Assembly (NCBI GenBank): GCA_036795455.1 | Contig: DAIRET010000006.1 | Span: 1-43,491, forward strand | Source: DAIRET01 sp036795455 | Lineage (GTDB): Bacteria > Bacteroidota > Ignavibacteria > Ignavibacteriales > Ignavibacteriaceae | DNA: 43,491 bases | Direction of reading: 5' to 3' | Part shown: piece after piece, positions 7,480 to 16,494 of the stretch | How positions within the stretch are numbered: the stretch's first letter is position 1 | How the letters are laid out: every line of letters begins with the position of its first letter | Notes under the pieces: generated by a model | The model's database searches: none | What the model saw: the letters and a program-made list of their open reading frames with translations, nothing else | What the model was told of the DNA's origin: nothing | Made by a program: the position numbers and the translations under genes

Positions 7480-7548
7480 ATTATTGGTGTTATTTATATT
7501 TCTTATTTTGTATCTTCAATTATTTACCCGTAGGTTTATACGGGAAAT
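7480..7548 (+). repeat. Diverged repeat, copy 2, with internal hairpin
   Basis: This pairs with 5331-5399. It encodes the start of a 61-codon frame (7472-7657) beginning MTRLLVLFIFLILYLQLF. That frame overlaps the DUF3089 gene for 89 bp and its second half reads as that gene's shadow, so only the hydrophobic start is of interest. The copy ends in a perfect hairpin, CCCGTA (7527-7532) with TACGGG (7539-7544). Confidence 0.55.
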
Positions 7549-7568
7549 AATTAAAAACGGGGCGAATT

Positions 7569-8606
7569 ATGAAAAATTTTTACACAAAAAAGCACATAAT
7601 GAGAAAATTAAATGTTTTTGGGGTGATGTTATTGTTGGGGGGATTAATGTCATGTAGTAATTCAGTGGAAAGCACAGAAGTAGACTCTGTTGCCGACTAC
7701 TCGAAACATGAACACTGGTTGTCCCTTCCATTAGAGAACACTAAAAATATCGATGTTTTCTATGTTTATCCAACAGCCTGGTACAAGGAAGATCCATCCG
7801 AACCCGACTTTTGCGCTATTGATAACAAGATAATGCTCATCGGTTCTCGAAGCGCTTTCAACAGACAGGCAACCGCTTTCGAAACAGTTGGAAATATATA
7901 CGCCCCTTATTATAGGCAGGCTGATGCGAAATATACACTTTCATTACCTGAAAATGAGAGATGGAATGTTATCGGTAGCATTCCCGCTAAAGATGTTATA
8001 GCTGCTTTTGATTATTACATTAAGAATTATAACAACGGGAGACCTTTTATTCTCTTAGGGCATTCGCAAGGTTCAAACGTAATTTTATTTTTACTAAAAG
8101 AATATATGTATAAAAACCCGACCGTTTACAAAAGAATGATTTGTGCTTACGTAATAGGATACCCGGTAACTGCTGAGTTCATGTATGCCAACGAACACCT
8201 TAAATTCGCCGAAGGTCCGGATGATTTGGGTGTGATAATCTCATATAATACACAGTCCCCAAATGTTGCTCCCGGATCAAACATAGTAATGGGAGATAAT
8301 ATCGGTATTGTCATCAATCCGATCAACTGGAAAGGGGATGAAACCCCGGCATCGGCATCCGAAAATTTGGGTTCATATATGCCGGTTGATAGTCTCGGTC
8401 ATTTTGGAATAATCAACAATTTTGCAAACGCACGCATTGATCTGGCAAAGGGGGTTCTGGTTTGCAGCAGTGTTAATGATAGTGTAATGTTCCAACTTTC
8501 AGGTGCAATGGGGTTGGGGATTTACCACAGTTTTGACATTCCTTTCTATTACAATAACCTGAAGAAAAATGCGGAAACAAGAGTTGAAAAGTTTTTTGAG
8601 GAATAA
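7569..8606 (+). CDS. DUF3089 alpha/beta hydrolase, lipoprotein
   Basis: The product is 345 residues from ATG 7569, but the ATG at 7599 gives a better signal peptide ending in the lipobox GGLMSC, so the true start may be the second. The body matches DUF3089: VFYVYPTAWY near the front, then ILLGHSQGSN with the nucleophile serine at 166, and a late GLGIYHSFDIPFYY containing a likely catalytic histidine. These proteins are alpha/beta hydrolases of unknown substrate; this one should be tethered in the envelope. It follows the last attC-like site by 113 bp and no site follows it, so it is either the last cassette or the first backbone gene. Confidence 0.85.
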   Translation: MKNFYTKKHIMRKLNVFGVMLLLGGLMSCSNSVESTEVDSVADYSKHEHWLSLPLENTKNIDVFYVYPTAWYKEDPSEPDFCAIDNKIMLIGSRSAFNRQATAFETVGNIYAPYYRQADAKYTLSLPENERWNVIGSIPAKDVIAAFDYYIKNYNNGRPFILLGHSQGSNVILFLLKEYMYKNPTVYKRMICAYVIGYPVTAEFMYANEHLKFAEGPDDLGVIISYNTQSPNVAPGSNIVMGDNIGIVINPINWKGDETPASASENLGSYMPVDSLGHFGIINNFANARIDLAKGVLVCSSVNDSVMFQLSGAMGLGIYHSFDIPFYYNNLKKNAETRVEKFFEE

Positions 8607-8762
8607 TCAATGTTTGTTCTTCTTCATTTAAAGTTTGATGCGATGGGTTGTTTTGCCAAAACAAATGAAAATTATATTATTACGATGTGATTAATCCGAT
8701 TTACTAAAGTGTAAATTTTCAGATTTCTTTGAGGTTGTAATTAATCAATAAATACTCCGTAT

Positions 8763-9548
8763 ATGGCTGAATATAAAATTGAAAAATTTCCGAAGACGCG
8801 AATCGCCACAAACGATGTTTGTGCCGTCGGGCTTCAAAAGCATCATGTACATGCATTAATTGAGGTTGACGTTTCCGGCAGCAGGGAAAAAATCAAAGAG
8901 CATAAAAAAAGAAGTGAATCTATTTCATTTACAGCCTGGTTGATAAAGGTAATAAGTACCACCATCAAAGAATACGAACATGCTGCCGCATATCTTAAAG
9001 GCAAGAGAAGCATTGTTATTTTTAATGATATAAATGTTTCTCTTTTAATCGAAAAAGAAATTGAAGGGGTAAAAGTTCCTATCCCGCTGTTGATTAAAAA
9101 ATGTAATGAAAAAAGCATCGCACAGATAATGGACGAAATAAATGATGCCCGGAACAAAAAACTTACTAAAGAAGACATCGTTCTTCACAATAAACCGAAA
9201 AGGATGGAGTTGTTTTATTACAGCCTGCCCGGTTTTATTCGTCGTGATTTCTGGCGGTATTTAATAAAGCATCCCCTTACGGCATTCGATAAAATGGGAA
9301 ATGTTTCGATATCATCAATCGGAATGATGGGAAGGGCAAACGGCTGGTTTGTGCCGATCTCGGTTCATCCTATCTGTTTCGGCATCGGAAGAATTGCAAA
9401 AAAACCGGTTGTTGTTAATGATAAGATCGAGATAAGAGAAATCATAAATATGACGGTGCTGATGGATCACGATGTAATCGATGGTGCACAAATGGCAAGA
9501 TTCATCAGCAAGCTATCCGGCAATATCGAGAATGGTGTCGGGTTATAA
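8763..9548 (+). CDS. Stand-alone 2-oxoacid dehydrogenase E2-type acyltransferase domain
   Basis: The 261-residue protein is a complete E2/chloramphenicol-acetyltransferase-fold catalytic domain. Residues 1-30 lead into the first strand VHALIEVDVS, SFTAWLIKVI follows, and the active-site motif is DHDVIDGA with H236 and D240. NGWFVPISVHPICFGIG matches the strand before the active site in E2 enzymes. The lipoyl and peripheral-subunit-binding domains found in ordinary E2 proteins are absent, and no E1 or E3 gene is nearby. It may acylate something other than a lipoyl arm, or work on a lipoyl protein in trans. There is no signal peptide; the start is fixed by family alignment rather than by a ribosome site. 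Confidence 0.82.
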   Translation: MAEYKIEKFPKTRIATNDVCAVGLQKHHVHALIEVDVSGSREKIKEHKKRSESISFTAWLIKVISTTIKEYEHAAAYLKGKRSIVIFNDINVSLLIEKEIEGVKVPIPLLIKKCNEKSIAQIMDEINDARNKKLTKEDIVLHNKPKRMELFYYSLPGFIRRDFWRYLIKHPLTAFDKMGNVSISSIGMMGRANGWFVPISVHPICFGIGRIAKKPVVVNDKIEIREIINMTVLMDHDVIDGAQMARFISKLSGNIENGVGL

Positions 9549-9644
9549 ACATTGAAACAATTTGAGTGTAAACAATTATTCCGGTGCCTTTAAGTATAAA
9601 AGCAAACATGATGTATCATAATTAAAATAAACAGACAATAAACC

Positions 9645-11750
9645 ATGAAAAAAATAAGTCTCTTTTTGTTCTTCTTTCAATTCTCTTTTCTTTGTTATTC
9701 GCAAACTCTGAATTTGCCCCCGCGTCCGGCAGACGCTGTAACGGGAAGTGAGTTCGCTACACTTGTTTGGGATTTTACTTTGACCGATAGAGAGAATGCA
9801 ATTTATTCACAGATAATGAGTGGTAACGTACCGGGCTTTCAAAGGCGTCTGGTTCCGGTTACATTTAATCAAACTGTAAACGGGACAAACTATAGTATTA
9901 CTTACTATGCTCTGCCGGATTATCTTGCCATTGGATGCGATACGAATTACTTTCTGATTCCGATGACGCCTGTACTTGCTCAAAAGTTATGTAATAATTT
10001 AAAGTGTACAATGCCTACAAGAAAAATTGTTGATCAAATCTGGAATAATGCAACAGTTAAACTCGCTCCCTCTCCTATCCCGCCGAGTGCAGCAATGATA
10101 ACAATTCCTGTGATGTGGCAGCATAATCAAACTGTGTGGGAACAGCGGCAGGCTGTTATCTCTTCAAACCCTTTAGGCAGTCTTGTTGCAGGGAATAAAA
10201 AAGACGTTGTTATCTCAAACAAAATTTACGGTAATCCGCCGCCGAACAGGGTCGTAATATACGGATGGCACTATCAAAACGGGACACCTATTCAACCTTT
10301 GTACAGCGGACATGAAGAGTCTTATGCCGATTACAGCCACGGAATAAGACTGGTTCAGGACAGTATTACTATTAATGGGCAACCGGGCAGAATAACAGCA
10401 ATCTTACAAAACGATACTCTATATTCTCTCTTCAGCGATGAAGGAAAAATTCAGATACCTTATTATCCTTTGAGCACTTCATCAACTGCGGCGCCTTCTG
10501 TTTGGGGAGTATTGTCAAACGATGCGAACAGTTTGAAGTTGATAGTCAATAATAACCCGGATGTAACTCAATACATCGCATATTTAAGTGCCGACGGAAA
10601 AAACTTTACGAGTTCAGTACTGCTTGAAAAAACAAACCCGGTAATTACAGGGCTTCAAACGGATTCGATTTATTATGTTAAACTAAAAGCAGTCGGCACG
10701 GACACAAGTGCATTTTCTGAAGTACTTGCCGGTGTACCTACAAACAGTGAAGCAAAAGTTCTTTTAGTAACTGGCTTCGACCGGGCTTATACAGGCAACA
10801 CTTATGATTTTGTAAGAATGTATGCTGCCGCAGTTAAAAATTACGGGCATCATTTTGAATCGGCAACAAACGAAGCGGTTGTCTACGGACTTTTCAATCT
10901 GAATAACTACAAAATAGTGAACTGGATACTCGGTACGGAAAGCACCGCAAACGAAACATTCAGTACTGCCGAACAAAATCTTGTGAGTTCATTTTTAAAT
11001 AACGGCGGGGCATTATTCGTTTCCGGGGCTGAAGTAGCATGGGACTTAGATTATAAAGGAACAACTACTGATAAAAATTTTATCTGGCACTATTTAAAAT
11101 CGGCTTATGTTTATGATGCCCCCAATAATCAAGCGAATACATATTACACAGCCGAAGGGATTGCCGGTTCGGTTTTTAGCGGAATAACGAATATAACCTT
11201 CGATAACGGAACGCACGGAACATATAATGTCGGGTACCCGGATGTAATAAACGGAATTAACGGCGGAGCAAACGTTTTAAAATATTCCGGGCTAACTTCA
11301 AATAATTTTGCCGGAGTTACATATAAAGGATTATTCCCTTCAGGATCAATAAACGGCGGATTGGTTTTTTTCGGCTTCCCATTCGAGTCTATTTATCCGG
11401 AAAGCAAACGTTTTGAAATAATGAACAAAATACTCGACTACTTTGAAGATTTAACTGGTATTGACAACAGCGGCGAAATCAACCCGCATGGTTTTGTTTT
11501 ACATCAAAATTACCCGAACCCATTTAATCCCGCTACCACAATAAGCTGGGAGGTTTCCCGTGAGGGACACACAACAATTACAATTTATGATGTAATGGGG
11601 AGAAAAGTTCAAACATTAATAAATGAACATAAAAAACCGGGCAGGTACGAAATTAATTTTGATGCATCGAACCTCAGTTCCGGAGTTTATTATTATCAAT
11701 TGCAATCAGGCGGCTACAGAACAACAAAAGCGATGACGGTTGTAAAATAA
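9645..11750 (+). CDS. T9SS-secreted protein with FN3-like and golvesin/xanthan-lyase-associated domains
   Basis: A 701-residue secreted protein. Residues 1-19 are a signal peptide (FLCYSQ). Residues 25-270 form a domain I do not recognise by name, with conserved-looking motifs ALPDYLAIGCD, MPTRKIVDQIW, NKKDVVISN and YSGHEESYADYSHG. Residues about 280-370 read as a fibronectin-III-like module. From about 372 a domain starting KVLLVTGFDRAY with LNNGGALFVSGAEVAWDLD matches the region found beside golvesin/xanthan-lyase domains. The C-terminal 80 residues are a type A T9SS sorting domain: NYPNPFNPATTI, then YDVMGRKVQTL and SGVYYYQLQSG. It should be exported and surface-attached or released. A possible peptidoglycan or polysaccharide role is speculation. 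Confidence 0.8.
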   Translation: MKKISLFLFFFQFSFLCYSQTLNLPPRPADAVTGSEFATLVWDFTLTDRENAIYSQIMSGNVPGFQRRLVPVTFNQTVNGTNYSITYYALPDYLAIGCDTNYFLIPMTPVLAQKLCNNLKCTMPTRKIVDQIWNNATVKLAPSPIPPSAAMITIPVMWQHNQTVWEQRQAVISSNPLGSLVAGNKKDVVISNKIYGNPPPNRVVIYGWHYQNGTPIQPLYSGHEESYADYSHGIRLVQDSITINGQPGRITAILQNDTLYSLFSDEGKIQIPYYPLSTSSTAAPSVWGVLSNDANSLKLIVNNNPDVTQYIAYLSADGKNFTSSVLLEKTNPVITGLQTDSIYYVKLKAVGTDTSAFSEVLAGVPTNSEAKVLLVTGFDRAYTGNTYDFVRMYAAAVKNYGHHFESATNEAVVYGLFNLNNYKIVNWILGTESTANETFSTAEQNLVSSFLNNGGALFVSGAEVAWDLDYKGTTTDKNFIWHYLKSAYVYDAPNNQANTYYTAEGIAGSVFSGITNITFDNGTHGTYNVGYPDVINGINGGANVLKYSGLTSNNFAGVTYKGLFPSGSINGGLVFFGFPFESIYPESKRFEIMNKILDYFEDLTGIDNSGEINPHGFVLHQNYPNPFNPATTISWEVSREGHTTITIYDVMGRKVQTLINEHKKPGRYEINFDASNLSSGVYYYQLQSGGYRTTKAMTVVK

Positions 11751-12047
11751 ATCGCTTGACACAAATAATTTAACATTGCCGAAAATAATTCGCCTTAAGC
11801 CTTATTCCGAAAAGGATTGTGCTGCGAACTTAAGAATAAAGCGGTTATTCACCCAAACAAAACTCCAAAACAAAAAGTAAACTCAGAAATGATAAGATAT
11901 TGAGTTCCAACAAAAAGAATAAACTGTGTAAAAGTAATGTAAAAAAACGTCCATTCTATTTTTATCCCGCATTTATTACTTATTTTGAATTTCACTTATA
12001 ACGTTGTTTTTAAATTTATACAGAGAGTGCCGGAAAAAGAGAATAGT

Positions 12048-13868
12048 ATGCAGAACTTAATTCATAAATTTCATATTCCCGTAATGGGAACCGGTCATTC
12101 GATTGACTCGCCGATACGTGTAGCGCATCTTGGTATTTCGTCTGTTATGTCCATCGGTGACGATATACTAATCAATAAAATCTGCAACTATTATTCCCGT
12201 AAGTATTCAATAAATGTTGACAAAATCGATAAGAATGATCCACTTAAAAGGACAAAGCGGATTACTGCATATTTAAATCTTGTTCTGCAAATTGTTACTA
12301 AAAAATTTAATGAAATGAAACTCCTTCCTTTAATCGGAGAGAATGAAAAAACTAAATACTTTGAACTTCTTCCTGATGAGAGTCCTTTGAAAAAGATGTT
12401 CACGGAGTATCTGGCAATCACCGATAGAAGCAGAAAGGAAATTGTTGCAAATGAATTAACCTCTTTAATGCGTCCCGGCTCTATTGATGTAAATATTATG
12501 TCTAAAGTCGATAGAGTAACTTATGCAAAAGATGGGACAGCTTTAGGTGAAGAATTCAGCGATGCAAAAACTACCCTGCGCGGATATGCAAATAGTGACC
12601 TTTCATCTTCGGTGGTTTTTTCTGCCGGATTTAACAGAAGTCTACTTAGCTCTCTTACAAGTTTTAAAGATTTTTATAATGATACTAACGGAACCATTAA
12701 GAAAAAGATTATCATTAAAGTAAGCGATTTCCGCTCTGCAATGATTCAGGGAAAATTTTTAGCCATGAAGGGACTTGAAGTAAGTGAGTTCAGAATCGAA
12801 TCGGGATTAAATTGTGGCGGACATGCATTTGCTTCGCAGGGTTACCTTCTCCCGTCGATACTACAAGAGTTTAAAGATAAAAAAGATTTACTGGCGAAAG
12901 AATTTGTTCCGCTAATCAAGACCTTCTATGAAAAACAAAACATGGTTTTCAACGAGTCCTTTTTTACACATAATCCTTTAATTACTGTTCAGGGGGGAAT
13001 TGGAACAAACGGAGAAGCAAAAAGGTTGATGGAAGATTTTGGCTGTGATTCAACAGGGTGGGGTAGTCCGTTCTTATTAGTTCCTGAAGCAACATGCGTT
13101 GACGATGATACTTTAAGTCTATTAATTAATGCTAAAAAGGAAGATCTTTATTTGAGCGGTGCATCTCCGCTCGGGGTGCCATTCAACAATTTGAGAAATA
13201 CAGGGTCGGAAGCATGGACCACCTCCCGCGCATTAAGCGGGAAACCCGGCTCCCCATGCCCCAAAGGATTTTTGATTTCGAATTCGGAATATACGGATAA
13301 GCCAATCTGTACGGCTTCGCGTCAATTTCAATCAAAAAAAGTCTCCGAAATTACTTCATCGGTAAATACGGATTCGGAAAAGGAAGAATTGAAAAAATCG
13401 TTGTTTGAAATAGTATGCTTGTGTGATCATCTTGCGAATGGCGCACTTATAAAACTCGGTATTTCTCCCAAATCGAAAGCTCCTCAATCAATTTGTCCAG
13501 GACCCAATATTGTGTGGTTCAACCGGAAGTATTCATTAAAAGAAATGATTGACCATATTTACGGAAGAGGCGTTTCTTTAGTCCCGGGGGAAAGACCGCA
13601 TATGTTTGCTCAAGAAGTTGAACTGTATGTAAGTTTTTACGAAAAACTTCTCAGAACAATGGGAAACAGTATAGCAGAAAACAACTATTTGAAAGTGTTC
13701 AAAGAAAACCTTGAAAAGGGAATTGAATTTGTTCTGAAAATTTCCGAAACAAAACCTTACCCCGGCGAAAATTTAAAATCTATCCCGGAATTCGTTAATA
13801 AGCAACTAGTGCGATTGAAAGAGATTCCTTTGCGGGAAAATGATCTTCCCCTTGCAATAAATTTCTAA
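12048..13868 (+). CDS. Conserved cysteine-rich protein of unknown function
   Basis: The start at 12048 is chosen because the sequence becomes family-like from MQNLIHKFHIPVMGTGHSIDSPIRVAHLGI; the longer frame from 11985 has no ribosome site. The 606-residue soluble product has no signal peptide. Motifs include LNCGGHAFASQG (C256), TVQGGIGTNGEA, FGCDSTGWGSPFLLVPEA (C333) and TC at 350. A cysteine-rich half follows with C404 (PCPKG), C421 (ICTASR), C457 and C459 (VCLCDH) and C483 (ICPGP). GGHAFA and QGGIGT recall flavin-binding TIM barrels such as the glutamate-synthase or nitronate-monooxygenase groups, and the cysteine cluster could hold an Fe-S centre; both points are inference. It stands alone. 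Confidence 0.7.
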   Translation: MQNLIHKFHIPVMGTGHSIDSPIRVAHLGISSVMSIGDDILINKICNYYSRKYSINVDKIDKNDPLKRTKRITAYLNLVLQIVTKKFNEMKLLPLIGENEKTKYFELLPDESPLKKMFTEYLAITDRSRKEIVANELTSLMRPGSIDVNIMSKVDRVTYAKDGTALGEEFSDAKTTLRGYANSDLSSSVVFSAGFNRSLLSSLTSFKDFYNDTNGTIKKKIIIKVSDFRSAMIQGKFLAMKGLEVSEFRIESGLNCGGHAFASQGYLLPSILQEFKDKKDLLAKEFVPLIKTFYEKQNMVFNESFFTHNPLITVQGGIGTNGEAKRLMEDFGCDSTGWGSPFLLVPEATCVDDDTLSLLINAKKEDLYLSGASPLGVPFNNLRNTGSEAWTTSRALSGKPGSPCPKGFLISNSEYTDKPICTASRQFQSKKVSEITSSVNTDSEKEELKKSLFEIVCLCDHLANGALIKLGISPKSKAPQSICPGPNIVWFNRKYSLKEMIDHIYGRGVSLVPGERPHMFAQEVELYVSFYEKLLRTMGNSIAENNYLKVFKENLEKGIEFVLKISETKPYPGENLKSIPEFVNKQLVRLKEIPLRENDLPLAINF

Positions 13869-14163
13869 TCTACGTTTATACGGAAACATTATATTCTTTG
13901 ACACATTGTATTAAATAAAGATGGATTGATGTGCACCCATAAAAGCGGGTACGAACTTTAGCAGATTTATTTCCCAACTAAAACAAACACCGACCAGTAT
14001 TCTCTATCCACCCGCATATATATTACAATAAAGTTATGAATAACTCTTGCCTGCAATAGATTTTAGTTGCATCGGCTTTAATTTTTTAATAGTTTTCGGC
14101 AAATGATAGAAATTGTTAATCAATATAAATCACTACCAATCAACATTCCCCGGAGGATCGCTT

Positions 14164-16428
14164 ATGAAAATTACTAAAAGAGAAGCTCTTGAATACCACA
14201 GCCGTGGCAGAAAGGGCAAAGTAGAAGTCATTCCGACTAAACCTTGTATAACTCAAAGAGACCTCTCCCTTGCATATACACCGGGAGTAGCAGAACCCTG
14301 TCTTGAAATTGAAAAAGACGGGGACCTTGTTTACGAATACACAGCCAAAGGCAATCTTGTTGCCGTTGTCAGCAACGGAACCGCAGTTCTCGGACTCGGA
14401 AATATTGGAGCGGCGGCAGGCAAACCTGTTATGGAAGGAAAAGGTGTGCTGTTCAAACGGTTTGCGGATGTTGATGTTTTTGATATAGAAATCAACTCCC
14501 TTGACCCGGATGAAATCATTAAATGTGTACAACTGCTTGAACCGACTTTCGGCGGAATTAACCTTGAAGATATAAAAGCCCCCGAATGCTTTTATATTGA
14601 AGAAGAACTTAAACGAACCATGAATATCCCTGTATTCCATGACGACCAGCATGGAACAGCTATTATAAGCGGCGCCGCTCTTCTTAATGCGGTTGAAGTT
14701 GTTGGGAAAAACCTGGCAAAAATAAAAGTTGTTTTCAACGGTGCCGGAGCCTCGGCAATTTCCTGTGCGAAACTATATATTGCCCTCGGTGTTAAACCTG
14801 AAAACATTACAATGTGCGATACAAAAGGTGTTCTTCACGAGGGGAGAACGGACGGAATGAATAAATACAAACAGGTATTCGTTCGTAAAACAGATGCACG
14901 AACCCTGGCGGATGCAGTTGTCGGGTGCGATGTGCTTGTGGGGCTTTCGGTCGGTGGAGCCATTTCCAAAGAAATGGTTAAATCCATGGCACATGATCCG
15001 ATAGTGTTTGCGATGGCTAATCCGAATCCCGAAATTACATACGAAGATGCAACCGAAGTCCGTAAAGATATTATAATGGCAACCGGACGGTCGGATTATC
15101 CGAATCAAATAAATAACGTACTCGGTTTCCCGTTTATCTTCCGCGGAGCATTGGATGTAAGAGCAACTCAAATAAATGAAGAAATGAAACTTGCCGCCTC
15201 TTATGCACTTGCAAAACTTGCCAAAGAAGATGTTCCGGAAATTGTTAAAAAAGCATACGGTGGAAAGGATATTGTTTTCGGAAGAGATTATATTGTTCCC
15301 AAACCTTTTGACCCGCGCGTATTAACTTACGTTGCCCCCGCAGTTGCAAAAGCGGCTATGGAGACTGGCGTTGCAAAAAAACCGATTGAAAATTGGGAGA
15401 AGTATAAAGAAGAACTTCTTGAGCATCTCGGCTTATCCAAAGAGATTATAAGAAGAACAATTGAACGCGCAAAAGGAAATCCGAAAAGGATAGTTTTCCC
15501 TGAAGGAGATCAAATAAAGATTCTTAAAGCAGCAGAGATTTTAGTTGAAGAAAATATTGCTCACCCGATTCTTCTCGGTAACGAAAAAGAAATAAAAGAG
15601 ATTATCAAAAAGAACAACATTGACGATACCGGCTTCACGATAGTAAACCCAGCACAAAGCAAAAAGTGTGAGGAATATGTTGATGCGTTGTATAAACTCC
15701 GTCAGCGCAAAGGTGTAACTAAAGAAGAAGCTCACAGACTTCTTATAAGGCATAGGCACAAAAACTATTTCGGGGCAATGATGGTGCAAATGGGTGATGC
15801 CGATGGTTTGATTTCAGGTTTAACCCTCCATTACCCGGATACTATTCGTCCCGCACTTGAAATTATTAAAATGGCAGAAGGCGTAAATAGAGTTTCGGGT
15901 ATGTATATAGTACTCGTTAAAAAACACGTTTACTTCTTTGCGGATACAACAGTAAACGTAGACCCGACAGCCGAAGAACTTGCAGAGATTGCAATTCAAA
16001 CGGCTGAAACGGTCAAACGTTTTAACATCGAACCGCGAGTAGCGATGCTTTCATTCAGCAACTTCGGAAGCGCCTCTTACCCGCAAAGTATTAAAGTAAG
16101 GAAAGCGGTAGAAATAGCCCGCAAGAAAGACCCGTATCTTGTTATTGACGGTGAAATGCAGGCTGATACAGCAGTGGTGCCGGAAATAATCGTCAACGAA
16201 TACCCGTTCTCGGTTCTACTCGGCAGGGCAAATACGCTTATATTCCCTACTCTTGATGCAGGTAATATAGCCTACAAGCTTCTTGCAAGAATTGGAGGTG
16301 CAGAGGTTATCGGTCCTGTTCTAACCGGCTTAAGTAAACCGGTTCACGTACTACAAAAAGAGGCCGAAATAGACGATATAGTCAATATGGCTGCAATAGC
16401 AGTAGTAGAAGCTAACGAGGCAAAATAA
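14164..16428 (+). CDS. maeB: NADP-type malic enzyme fused to phosphotransacetylase domain (MaeB-like)
   Basis: A CGGAGG ribosome site at 14152 fixes the ATG at 14164 (755 residues). Residues 1-430 are the malic enzyme: YTPGVAEPC, GTAVLGLGNIGAAAGKPVMEGK split over the substrate and nucleotide sites, and FHDDQHGTA for the metal. The second half, from about KRIVFPEGDQIKIL to the end, is a phosphate acetyl/butyryltransferase domain, as in E. coli MaeB, where it mainly serves allosteric control by acetyl-CoA. The enzyme decarboxylates malate to pyruvate with NAD(P)H production. The gene is monocistronic and ends at a strong bidirectional terminator. Confidence 0.93.
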   Translation: MKITKREALEYHSRGRKGKVEVIPTKPCITQRDLSLAYTPGVAEPCLEIEKDGDLVYEYTAKGNLVAVVSNGTAVLGLGNIGAAAGKPVMEGKGVLFKRFADVDVFDIEINSLDPDEIIKCVQLLEPTFGGINLEDIKAPECFYIEEELKRTMNIPVFHDDQHGTAIISGAALLNAVEVVGKNLAKIKVVFNGAGASAISCAKLYIALGVKPENITMCDTKGVLHEGRTDGMNKYKQVFVRKTDARTLADAVVGCDVLVGLSVGGAISKEMVKSMAHDPIVFAMANPNPEITYEDATEVRKDIIMATGRSDYPNQINNVLGFPFIFRGALDVRATQINEEMKLAASYALAKLAKEDVPEIVKKAYGGKDIVFGRDYIVPKPFDPRVLTYVAPAVAKAAMETGVAKKPIENWEKYKEELLEHLGLSKEIIRRTIERAKGNPKRIVFPEGDQIKILKAAEILVEENIAHPILLGNEKEIKEIIKKNNIDDTGFTIVNPAQSKKCEEYVDALYKLRQRKGVTKEEAHRLLIRHRHKNYFGAMMVQMGDADGLISGLTLHYPDTIRPALEIIKMAEGVNRVSGMYIVLVKKHVYFFADTTVNVDPTAEELAEIAIQTAETVKRFNIEPRVAMLSFSNFGSASYPQSIKVRKAVEIARKKDPYLVIDGEMQADTAVVPEIIVNEYPFSVLLGRANTLIFPTLDAGNIAYKLLARIGGAEVIGPVLTGLSKPVHVLQKEAEIDDIVNMAAIAVVEANEAK

Positions 16429-16452
16429 GTTATTCGAATATAAACAAAAAAG

Positions 16453-16483
16453 AAAGAGGCTGTCCTTTTCAGACAGCCTCTTT
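16453..16483. terminator. Bidirectional rho-independent terminator
   Basis: AAAGAGGCTGTC and GACAGCCTCTTT form a perfect 12 bp stem around a 7-base loop, with an A tract on the left and a T tract on the right. It ends both the maeB gene (+) and the convergent protease gene (-). Confidence 0.93.
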
Positions 16484-16494
16484 TTTATTAATTG

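Noticed and set aside
7472..7657. 61-codon frame overlapping the start of the DUF3089 gene as a full gene
   Set aside because: Its second half is only the shifted reading of the DUF3089 gene; only the hydrophobic start shared with 5331-5399 is kept as an observation.
11751..12047. attC-like start ATTTAAC near 11769 after the T9SS protein gene
   Set aside because: No matching right end or inner boxes could be found within 160 bp, so the 7-mer alone is not enough.
14140..15171. Several antisense ORFs opposite maeB
   Set aside because: They mirror a strongly conserved enzyme gene and show the aromatic, histidine-rich text of shadow frames.
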